Part shown: in pieces, positions 1 through 4,638 of the stretch | How the letters are laid out: each line of letters begins with the position of its first letter | Position numbering within the stretch: position 1 is the stretch's first letter | Position numbers and translations under genes: made by a program | Notes under the pieces: model-generated | What the model was told of the DNA's origin: nothing | Database searches by the model: none | The model's input: the letters and a program-made list of their open reading frames with translations, nothing else | Assembly (NCBI GenBank): GCA_021852245.1 | Contig: JAJZNY010000179.1 | Coordinates: forward strand, 1-8,521 | Direction: 5' to 3' | DNA from: Planctomycetota bacterium | GTDB lineage: Bacteria > Planctomycetota > Phycisphaerae > WQYP01 | DNA: 8,521 bases

Positions 1-341
1 CTCGTGCTCCAGTGGGTGCCGGCGGCCGGTTGGGTCTGCGTGGTGGCGTGAATGATCTTGGCCGCAACCGCATCCCTTACCTTGGGCTTTCGTCCCCGTC
101 CGGGGGCATCTTGAGCAATGCCCGCCAGTCCCTGCCTGGCGTAACGATTCCGCCAGCGTCCCACCAATTGGCGGCTCACCCCAACGGCCTCGGCGATGTC
201 CTGGTTGTCCCGGCCCAAAGCGGCCGCCAGCACGATCTGCGCCCGTTGCATCAGCCGCACGGGCGTACTGCGTCCCCGCGCCCAGCGTTCGAGGGTCTCT
301 CGATCTGTTTCGGCTACGGTAATGGTTGGAGCTACACGCAT
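1..341 (-). CDS. IS630-family transposase, N-terminal 113 residues (partial)
   Basis: Read from ATG at 341 down to the window edge, the frame is open for 113 codons. Residues about 27-80 form a helix-turn-helix DNA-binding domain: [13 protein letters not shown], then [20 protein letters not shown], then [17 protein letters not shown]. It continues with the AAGTHWST segment that leads into the catalytic part of IS630 transposases. The DDE catalytic core would lie beyond the left edge. A GAGG Shine-Dalgarno sequence (minus strand) sits 9 bases before the ATG and supports this start. In this family the protein binds the terminal repeats and cuts and pastes the element at TA sites. No frameshift or stop occurs in the visible part, so the element may be intact. 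Confidence 0.88.
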   Translation of the reverse strand, partial: MRVAPTITVAETDRETLERWARGRSTPVRLMQRAQIVLAAALGRDNQDIAEAVGVSRQLVGRWRNRYARQGLAGIAQDAPGRGRKPKVRDAVAAKIIHATTQTQPAAGTHWST

Positions 342-418
342 CGGTGTTATCCTCGCTTTCTACGAGGTAATACGCAACACCCAATGATAAGTTACAATAA
401 TTTTAATTCACTACACTA
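1..418 (-). mobile_element. IS630-family insertion sequence, 5' part (runs off the left edge)
   Basis: This is the transposase-proximal end of an IS630-type element, identified from the transposase fragment it carries. The element end is inferred rather than proven. A CTAG lies at 416-419, and IS630-family elements insert at TA, often within CTAG, duplicating the TA. The 133-bp tandem repeat is recognisable from 421 onward and is interrupted just at this point. About 75 bp of AT-rich, non-coding sequence separate the transposase start from this end, as expected for a terminal inverted repeat plus promoter. The other end is outside the window, so terminal repeats cannot be compared. Confidence 0.7.
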
Positions 419-522
419 GAGCACGCGGGCACACCCCCCCAACGCAGAATAAACCGCAGGGGGCGCAGTGGAACGCAGAGGCCAGACCGATTTAACCGCA
501 GAGGATCATTCAGGTTGTTAGC

Positions 523-540
523 CGGCACATTTATGTGCCG
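523..540. repeat. Perfect hairpin in tandem-repeat unit 1
   Basis: cggcacat-tt-atgtgccg is an 8-bp perfect inverted repeat around TT. In RNA or single-stranded DNA the innermost pairs would probably open. No T-run follows, so it is not a typical intrinsic terminator. Confidence 0.8.
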
Positions 541-655
541 CTTCGTTGCCCGGGCACGCAGGCACACCCCCCCAACACAGAATAAACCGCAGGGGGCGCA
601 GTGGAACGCAGAGGCCAGACCGATTTAACCGCAGGGGATCACTCAGGTTGTTAGC

Positions 656-673
656 CGGCACATTTATGTGCCG
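656..673. repeat. Perfect hairpin in tandem-repeat unit 2
   Basis: The same 18-base palindrome as in unit 1, 133 bp downstream and without any change, although other positions of the units differ. Confidence 0.8.
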
Positions 674-844
674 CTTCGTTGCCAGGGCACGCAGACTCAC
701 TGCCGAAACCTCTGCGCACCTCTGCGTCATCGGCGGTTGAAAAAATATTTACCGCCGTGCATCGGACGGCCCCGCATTTGCTCTACTTTCTACTGTTCAA
801 CTCTCACCTTTCTGGCCGGCTCCGCTGGCCGTGCCGCCAGATAG

Positions 845-862
845 CCGCCGGCTTGCCGGCGG
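845..862. repeat. 8-bp perfect hairpin with TT centre
   Basis: ccgccggc-tt-gccggcgg is a GC-only stem of 8 bp around TT. It has the same size and centre as the hairpins in the 133-bp repeat but a different stem sequence. No T-run follows, so a REP-like intergenic palindrome is more likely than a terminator. Confidence 0.75.
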
Positions 863-896
863 TAACGCTGGAAAGGGTATCAGGAAATTGATGGGC

Positions 897-909
897 GGCC
901 GTCACGGCC
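897..909. repeat. Short hairpin ggccg-tca-cggcc
   Basis: A 5-bp perfect stem with a 3-base loop, 35 bases after the previous hairpin. Its function is unknown, and it could be chance in GC-rich DNA. Confidence 0.45.
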
Positions 910-926
910 ACCGTTTGATTCCACCC

Positions 927-982
927 GCCCCAGCGCGTTATCTTCCTCGGAGTAACTGAAATGTTGGGGCTTTTATGGTCGC
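927..982 (+). repeat. Left copy of a degenerate ~56-bp direct repeat flanking the 1090-1722 gene
   Basis: It begins GCCCCAGCGCGTTAT and ends TTATGGTCGC. The copy at 1785-1841 begins GCCCCGGCGCGTTAT and ends with the same ten bases. The outer 15 and 10 bases match with one mismatch. The middle is alignable only loosely and differs by one base in length. Confidence 0.55.
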
Positions 983-1061
983 CATCGATGAAAAATCAGT
1001 ACTCGGCTCGGAGGCGGGTCGCGGCCAGACACAGCGGCTGGCGAGCCATCCGTGTCAAAGA

Positions 1062-1082
1062 GACAGGCGACTGTCCCTAGGG
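1062..1082 (+). promoter_or_regulatory. Hairpin and SD-like site just before the 1090 gene
   Basis: gacag-gcga-ctgtc (1062-1075) is a 5-bp stem closed by a GNRA-type tetraloop, followed directly by the palindrome ccctaggg (1075-1082). The AGGG at 1079-1082 is the best Shine-Dalgarno candidate for the ATG at 1090, with a 7-base spacer. The hairpin therefore ends just upstream of the ribosome binding site and could affect its access. Whether it is regulatory or just another intergenic repeat cannot be decided here. Confidence 0.45.
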
Positions 1083-1089
1083 TTCAACC

Positions 1090-1722
1090 ATGAAAATCCT
1101 TGACTGTGCCGAAAGCAGAGATTGGCTGCGTGAGCGGCGGTTGCCCTTCGACGTCTATGGCGAGGGTTGCCCTCCCGTGCCGAAATGCCCGGCTGCGGAG
1201 GGCGTAGATGTAGAGGTGGGCACATGCCTTCCGCCGCTCCACCTGCGCGCTCTTATGCGTGCTGTGGGCCTATGGGGCTTGGCGACGCTGGAGTTTCCCA
1301 GTGGCGAGGTTCTCCACTTTCCCAGTTGCGACACGCTTATCATGATTCAGGATTGGGACGTGGATATGAACGACCATCCAGCCTATGTGCGGGCGGTCCA
1401 ACTCCTTTCGCATTGGCACACCGGCAAAAATGGAGATGCTTTGCCGTGCGGATTGTCATTCACTGCCGATGAGCCTCTCGATATCGCAGTTTTCTCCATG
1501 ATTCCGTTGTTTGGGCTGTGGGATGCCTATATCGTTCCCGCCCATGGGAATTTTTTTCTTTTCACGCACGACGAGGAAATGCACGTTGTCGCGGCCCGGA
1601 TGGCAGATATTTCGGGGGTGATTGCAGCGCTCGACTCGGCAGAGTTTGAATATAATGTCCGCCCGATCAGTACGCGATTTCTTTTGGATGGAATTACCAA
1701 GGAAAGTGAAACGGGGAAATGA
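1090..1722 (+). CDS. Hypothetical protein, 210 residues, family not recognised
   Basis: I do not recognise a family. The ATG at 1090 has an SD-like AGGG 7 bases upstream. The product looks soluble and acidic, with no signal peptide and no clear membrane helix. Six cysteines are spread over the chain (positions 6, 27, 33, 46, 80, 120) without a zinc-finger spacing. The central part (about 95-165) is rich in aromatic residues and aspartate (MIQDWDVDMNDHPAY, IVPAHGNFFLFTHDEEMHV), which suggests a compact alpha/beta fold. Coding character is supported by the uninterrupted length and normal residue composition. It stands alone, with repeats on both sides and none of its neighbours on the same strand close enough for an operon. 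An immunity-type or other accessory role is possible but nothing in the sequence proves it. Confidence 0.7.
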   Translation: MKILDCAESRDWLRERRLPFDVYGEGCPPVPKCPAAEGVDVEVGTCLPPLHLRALMRAVGLWGLATLEFPSGEVLHFPSCDTLIMIQDWDVDMNDHPAYVRAVQLLSHWHTGKNGDALPCGLSFTADEPLDIAVFSMIPLFGLWDAYIVPAHGNFFLFTHDEEMHVVAARMADISGVIAALDSAEFEYNVRPISTRFLLDGITKESETGK

Positions 1723-1784
1723 TGGCTTTTTTCGGAGACAATACCCATACCCTCGACAGCCACTGCTTATTGCTGCCTCGCATC

Positions 1785-1841
1785 GCCCCGGCGCGTTATG
1801 ATTTCATCAGAAGTTGAGCTTTGAGGCCCGGTTATGGTCGC
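1785..1841 (+). repeat. Right copy of the degenerate ~56-bp direct repeat
   Basis: It begins GCCCCGGCGCGTTAT and ends TTATGGTCGC, matching the ends of 927-982 in the same orientation. It lies 62 bases after the stop of the 210-residue gene and 17 bases before the first 181-bp repeat. Confidence 0.55.
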
Positions 1842-1858
1842 GGCCATAGGCTTGCGGT

Positions 1859-2039
1859 CTCGGCAACAATTACCTCTGTGTACCTTCGTTACCACTGCGG
1901 TAAAAAAGGTATTAACCGCTGAGGACGCAAAGGATCGCGGAGGACGGGCGGCTGCGCCGCCAGAACGGGCCTCGCACGAAGCCGCGAAGAGCGCCAAGAC
2001 GTTACGAGAAAGCGTAAGGAGTTAATGCAAAAATCTTAG
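1859..2039 (+). repeat. 181-bp dispersed repeat, copy A
   Basis: It aligns without gaps to 4197-4377, with 3 differences (t/c, t/g and a/g). It contains attaaccgctgaggacgc, related to the AACCGC words of the 133-bp repeat, and a perfect hairpin ggcggc-tgc-gccgcc at 1947-1961. An open frame runs through both copies, but the two differences that fall inside it both change the amino acid, and the product is low-complexity and arginine/alanine-rich. I therefore treat it as non-coding. It fills most of the gene-free stretch 1723-2143; the rest of that stretch shows nothing else I can name. Confidence 0.93.
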
Positions 2040-2143
2040 GGGTATGCCCATACGCTAACGGAGCAGGGAAATCAAGGTCGAACCGGCGCAGCGTCGCGCG
2101 GTTGCCCCCGGCTCTGGAAATTTTTCCGGCCTACTGCAAATGT

Positions 2144-2653
2144 TCACCGCTTTGGTGGGCTTCTGCGCCGATCTTTTCCAGGGCGGTTCCGTGCCGAGGG
2201 CGTCTTAACCTGCGCCAGCAATGGCGCGTGGTTGGCTTTAACCCAATTGGTAACACGATCTTTGAGATTCAGGGCCAATGCCCGTAATTCTTCGATTTCC
2301 GCGTCGCTGGCAATTCCCGTGCTTTCGTAGATGCCGCCGCCGCGCTTGGCTCGAAACGCCTGAAGCGTATTGACCAATTGGCCATCGTCACCAAGCGTCA
2401 ATCGGAGCGATTCAATGGTGCGGAAGTGTGCTCCACCCCCTTTTGGGACCTCGTACCCAGCGCTTCGCAGCGCCAATGTCGCACATTGCAATGCTGCGTT
2501 ATAGGCAATGGCAAAGCGCCAATCCGGATCCAAATCGGGATCGGCGCAGGCGGATAGATCACGATCAATGACCGCCTGCAGGCCGGCGATTTCTTCCGGG
2601 CTTGTTTCGCGCGGGCGAATCCATCCGTTTCTGGACCATTCCTGATAACTCAT
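2144..2653 (-). CDS. HEPN-domain protein, probable toxin of a HEPN/MNT pair
   Basis: This 169-residue protein is the second gene of a two-gene minus-strand operon after an MNT nucleotidyltransferase. A helical segment DWRFAIAYNAALQCATLALRSAGYEVP (about 44-70, shown in parts: WRFAIAYNAALQC, LALRSAGYEV) is the usual first half of HEPN domains. HFRTIESL follows, and then the position of the active-site motif. In HEPN RNases this is R-x4-6-H, or RNxxxY/H in the group paired with wHTH-MNT proteins. Here it reads KRGGGIYE (R104 to Y109), so the Asn and His are absent. The C-terminus is basic. ATG at 2653 is preferred over TTG at 2665: GGGGA precedes it by 5 bases. The gene overlaps the MNT gene by 89 bp. 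In the family the HEPN protein is an RNase toxin or an AMPylation target; loss of activity here is possible. Confidence 0.82.
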   Translation of the reverse strand: MSYQEWSRNGWIRPRETSPEEIAGLQAVIDRDLSACADPDLDPDWRFAIAYNAALQCATLALRSAGYEVPKGGGAHFRTIESLRLTLGDDGQLVNTLQAFRAKRGGGIYESTGIASDAEIEELRALALNLKDRVTNWVKANHAPLLAQVKTPSARNRPGKDRRRSPPKR

Positions 2654-3236
2654 GTTCGTCCCCAATGAGAAATATTTTGGGCTTCGCCATTACATTGGCT
2701 AAAAAAGCGTGCCGCTGCAATATTCTCGCGGCAAATTCTTTGGATGGATAAACCGTGATATTGATTTCCCGCCCCAGTTTTCGCTGCGGCTCGGCCAATG
2801 CCGCGGCAATTTCAGCAAACGTGGCCTCCCCGACGACCATCAGGTCTACATCGCTGGCGCTGCGCTGCTGCCCGCTGGCAACGGACCCAAAAATGAACGC
2901 CACACGAATCCTTCCCGCCAGAGGCTCAAGCGCCGCCCGTAACAATCCGGCGGCCCCCACTGTTTTAAGGACCAGCCCCCGCAGTTCATGGTAGATGGGG
3001 GATAGCGTATCGGCACGGTAAAACACCTGATTACCGGCTTTTCGCCGTACGGCCAGGCCGGCTGCGGCGAGCAGATGCAGTTCGCGCTGCGTGGATGCCG
3101 GCCCGGTATGGCAGAGGCGGGCAATTTGCCGAAGGTGAAATTCCTCGTCTGGCCGGCCCAGGAGCAGCTCCAGCACGGCACCGCGAACCTTGCCCAGAAG
3201 AAGACGCCCAAGTTGGTCCATGGCAGTTGTACTCAT
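2565..3236 (-). CDS. MNT-type nucleotidyltransferase with N-terminal winged helix, probable antitoxin
   Basis: A protein of 223 residues. Residues 1-75 form a winged helix-turn-helix (LGRPDEEFHLRQIARLC, STQRELHLLAAAGLAVRR, NQVFYRAD). Residues 109-195 form a minimal nucleotidyltransferase domain with GSVASGQQRSASDVDLMVV at 117-135: the GS pair and Asp129/Asp131 of the GSxxxG-x5-SDxDL motif are present. The third acidic position is not obvious (REINITVYP). In HEPN/MNT systems the MNT protein neutralises the HEPN partner, in studied HepT/MntA cases by AMPylating it; the wHTH suggests autoregulation. The last ~25 residues overlap the HEPN start and look like read-through tail. The ATG at 3236 lacks an SD and sits a few bases from the predicted transcription start. 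ATG at 3221 (MDQLGRLLLGK) is an alternative that matches the usual start of such proteins. Confidence 0.87.
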   Translation of the reverse strand: MSTTAMDQLGRLLLGKVRGAVLELLLGRPDEEFHLRQIARLCHTGPASTQRELHLLAAAGLAVRRKAGNQVFYRADTLSPIYHELRGLVLKTVGAAGLLRAALEPLAGRIRVAFIFGSVASGQQRSASDVDLMVVGEATFAEIAAALAEPQRKLGREINITVYPSKEFAARILQRHAFLANVMAKPKIFLIGDEHELSGMVQKRMDSPARNKPGRNRRPAGGH

Positions 3237-3242
3237 CTAAGG

Positions 3243-3275
3243 AACAATTGTACCTATTTTAATAACAATTGCCAG
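3243..3275 (-). promoter_or_regulatory. Promoter with paired operator-like repeats for the HEPN/MNT operon
   Basis: On the minus strand there is a -35-like CTGGCA (3270-3275), a 17-bp spacer and a -10 TACAAT (3247-3252, 5 of 6 consensus). The sequence AACAATTG occurs twice in direct orientation on the plus strand, at 3243-3250 and 3264-3271. The 21-bp spacing is about two helical turns. One copy covers the -10 and the other abuts the -35. This is a suitable binding layout for the winged-helix domain of the MNT protein. The predicted start site (about 3240) leaves almost no leader before ATG 3236. Confidence 0.6.
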
Positions 3276-3368
3276 CCGGACCGCTGACCGGCCGAGTTTC
3301 TGATCAGGCGTAAGTATATCAAAAACAATACATCGCCCGAAGCGGCATCGGTGGTAAAATATCTGACA

Positions 3369-3707
3369 ATGAAAAAAGGGGTTGAACAAAAAACGATTCT
3401 CTGCAGCAAACCCATCACGCTCGGCGCGTCCAAATATCGGCGCGGAGCGATGACGCTGATCTTTTTACTTTTAGCCGCGTCAATCGCCTTGGGTTCTGGG
3501 CTGGCCAGCCCGGCCAGAGCGTCGGCAAAAACGCCCGGCGTCCCGCAAAACGGTGTCTGGGAAAATTCCGGAAGAAAGCCCCAATTGCGTCCAATTCAGA
3601 CGCCGCAAAGCGGCGTTCAAGGGGTGACGACAATCAGCAGCACAGGAGGCGGGGCATATCTTCAATCGTTGGATATAAAGGTTGAAGGCTCGCCGGGGCG
3701 GTGGTAA
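3369..3707 (+). CDS. Small predicted exported protein, 112 residues, unknown function
   Basis: I do not recognise a family. Numbered from ATG 3369, a basic stretch (SKYRRG, 21-26) precedes a hydrophobic helix AMTLIFLLLAASIALGSGLA (27-46), followed by SPARASA and a possible signal peptidase I site after Ala53. The remaining ~59 residues are Gly/Ser/Pro/Gln-rich and would be exported or anchored in the membrane. The N-terminal extension before the helix is longer than usual. No good SD precedes ATG 3369. GTG at 3351 in the same frame would give 118 residues, and ATG 3450 begins exactly at the hydrophobic helix with GGAG only 2 bases upstream. It is divergent from the HEPN/MNT operon. RRGAMTLI recalls a prepilin site, but the glutamate at +5 is absent. 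Coding status is moderately supported. Confidence 0.5.
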   Translation: MKKGVEQKTILCSKPITLGASKYRRGAMTLIFLLLAASIALGSGLASPARASAKTPGVPQNGVWENSGRKPQLRPIQTPQSGVQGVTTISSTGGGAYLQSLDIKVEGSPGRW

Positions 3708-3751
3708 CTTTGGAAAGGGCACCAGCGTACAGCCCTAGACACAAATGCGAA

Positions 3752-3800
3752 CGAGGCCGCTCTTTGGTCAGGCATCCGAAATGGAGAGGGCCCGGCCTCG
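3752..3800 (+). other. Long-range hairpin after the small exported protein gene
   Basis: cgaggccg (3752-3759) pairs perfectly with cggcctcg (3793-3800), and ctct/agag can extend the stem inward with a bulge. It lies 45 bases after the stop codon at 3707. No T-run follows, so it is at best an atypical terminator. It may instead be a processed or structural RNA element. Confidence 0.4.
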
Positions 3801-3863
3801 CGCTGCTCTTTGATTGTCAGTTGGAATTTTAAGCACATCGTGAGTTACAAAAGGATTCCACTG

Positions 3864-3869
3864 TATAAT
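3864..3869 (+). promoter_or_regulatory. Perfect -10 box (TATAAT) upstream of the 3932 gene
   Basis: TATAAT matches the consensus exactly and lies 62 bases before the start codon. No convincing -35 is seen at the usual distance, so promoter status is tentative. Transcription would start near 3876, just upstream of the leader hairpin. Confidence 0.45.
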
Positions 3870-3882
3870 AAAGTCAACGTGG

Positions 3883-3901
3883 CAATGGGGCACGCCCATT
3901 G
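3883..3901 (+). promoter_or_regulatory. Leader hairpin between the -10 box and the ribosome binding site
   Basis: caatggg-gcacg-cccattg is a 7-bp perfect stem with a 5-base loop. It ends 14 bases before the ttggagg ribosome binding site (3916-3922), within the predicted leader of the small gene at 3932. It could influence transcript stability or translation. Confidence 0.45.
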
Positions 3902-3931
3902 GCATTTATTCTCCCTTGGAGGTTATTTGCG

Positions 3932-4141
3932 ATGACGGCACGAGCGAAAAAAGCGTTTGATTGTGTTGCTATGAAGCGGCGTGGTTCGCTTCGCATCTAC
4001 CGCGCGACCAAGGGCATGAACACGGCTGAAGAGCTGGCATATTGGCAGCGCAAGGATCGCGATCTGCTTGCGGAGCAAACTGGATTAAAGGTTCCCGGCA
4101 GTGCCGTGCGACGACAGCGGAAAACCACGAAGCTCGCCTAG
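3932..4141 (+). CDS. Small FDCVxMK-type protein, 69 residues, possible orphan antitoxin
   Basis: The start is ATG 3932, because ttggagg (3916-3922) lies 9 bases upstream; an in-frame TTG at 3899 would place the SD inside the gene. The product is small and basic. It starts MTARAKKAFDCVAMKRRG and continues with RIYRATKGMNTAEELAYWQRK, then a basic tail ending QRKTTKLA. From memory, small proteins with an FDCV-x-MK start and a (T/S)xEEExxYW segment are widespread in bacteria and often sit beside toxin genes, in the position of an antitoxin. That family link is recall, not a search. No toxin gene follows: the 181-bp repeat begins 56 bp after the stop. It therefore appears to be a solitary or remnant antitoxin-like gene. 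Confidence 0.68.
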   Translation: MTARAKKAFDCVAMKRRGSLRIYRATKGMNTAEELAYWQRKDRDLLAEQTGLKVPGSAVRRQRKTTKLA

Positions 4142-4196
4142 GTGCCGATCCTGCGGGATGATCCATGTGTGATGATCACGGTTGCTGGCCGGCGGC

Positions 4197-4377
4197 CTCG
4201 GCAACAATTACCTCTGCGTACCTTCGTTACCACTGCGGTAAAAAAGGTATTAACCGCTGAGGACGCAAAGGATCGCGGAGGACGGGCGGCTGCGCCGCCA
4301 GAACGGGCCTCGCACGAAGCCGCGAAGAGCGCCAAGACGGTACGAGAAAGCGTAAGGAGTTAATGCAAGAATCTTAG
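4197..4377 (+). repeat. 181-bp dispersed repeat, copy B
   Basis: It has 178 of 181 positions identical to 1859-2039 by eye, in the same orientation and with no gaps. It contains the same ggcggc-tgc-gccgcc hairpin (4285-4299). Sequence on either side diverges at once from copy A, apart from a loose resemblance immediately to the left. Confidence 0.93.
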
Positions 4378-4500
4378 CGCCTTTCATTCTTAGCTTGATA
4401 AAAAACCAGATTACATCCTGCCGCAGGCATGAATCAACAGCTCACGCGGAGGTGCGGAAAGCACGGAGCCGGCACGATGAAGCGCACAGATTGGTGCGGG

Positions 4501-4588
4501 AGCCTCTGCGTTTCCCCTGCGGTTCACCTGCTCAATGCCTGTATGCCTTGGCAGGCGAAGCGGCTAACCACCTGAATGGCGGTTCAAA
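4501..4588 (-). repeat. Decayed inverted relative of the 133-bp repeat, lacking its hairpin
   Basis: Read on the minus strand this gives gaaccgc, cattcaggtggttagccg, cttcgcctgcc, ggcatacaggca, gaaccgcagggg and aacgcagagg, in the same order as across a junction of two 133-bp units. Where those units read gttagccg-hairpin-cttcg, this copy reads gttagccgcttcg, so exactly 16 bases (gcacatttatgtgccg) are missing. The rest of the gene-free stretch 4378-4638 shows similar scattered words but no gene. Confidence 0.7.
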
Positions 4589-4638
4589 TAATGCCCCGCC
4601 GCAGGCTTGCACACAGCTCGCCGAGCCAATAAGCTTCC

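Larger units (their letters stand above)
421..694. repeat. 133-bp tandem repeat, two full units plus an 8-base stub
   Basis: Unit 1 is 421-553 and unit 2 is 554-686, with a period of exactly 133 bp and 5 mismatches by eye. A third unit begins at 687 (gcacgcag) and diverges after 694. Each unit contains a run of seven C residues, AACCGC-type words (aaaccgcaggg, tttaaccgcag), aacgcagagg, and a perfect hairpin near its end. Open frames over the units have no plausible protein character and are treated as chance. The left boundary coincides with the inferred IS630 insertion point, so further units may have existed to the left. Confidence 0.93.
695..1089. other. Non-coding stretch with repeat relics and small hairpins
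   Basis: No convincing gene is visible here. Positions 709-738 hold the word CTCTGCG twice followed by GGCGGTT. This is the reverse-strand form of the AACCGC/CGCAGAG words found in the neighbouring repeats, so it looks like a further decayed relative. Three short perfect hairpins lie downstream (845-862, 897-909, 1062-1075). Positions 927-982 form one half of a degenerate direct-repeat pair. No promoter for the gene starting at 1090 could be chosen with confidence. Confidence 0.6.

Noticed and set aside
421..694. Possible CRISPR array
   Set aside because: The repeats are 133 bp, directly abutting, with no unique spacers between them.
1834..2025. Open frame through copy A of the 181-bp repeat, with a matching frame through copy B (4142-4363)
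   Set aside because: Both differences that fall in the shared frame change the amino acid, the product is low-complexity, and no ribosome binding site is seen. The conservation is that of the DNA repeat.
3444..3510. Type IV prepilin-like site (RRG-AMTLIFLLL)
   Set aside because: The conserved glutamate at +5 and the longer prepilin helix are missing, and an A-S-A signal peptidase I site fits better.
3752..3800. Intrinsic terminator after the small exported protein gene
   Set aside because: The 8-bp stem is convincing but no T-run follows and the loop region is long, so it is reported only as a structured element.
4378..4638. preQ1 riboswitch upstream of queA
   Set aside because: No preQ1 aptamer pattern could be found; the segment is explained largely by decayed repeat sequence.
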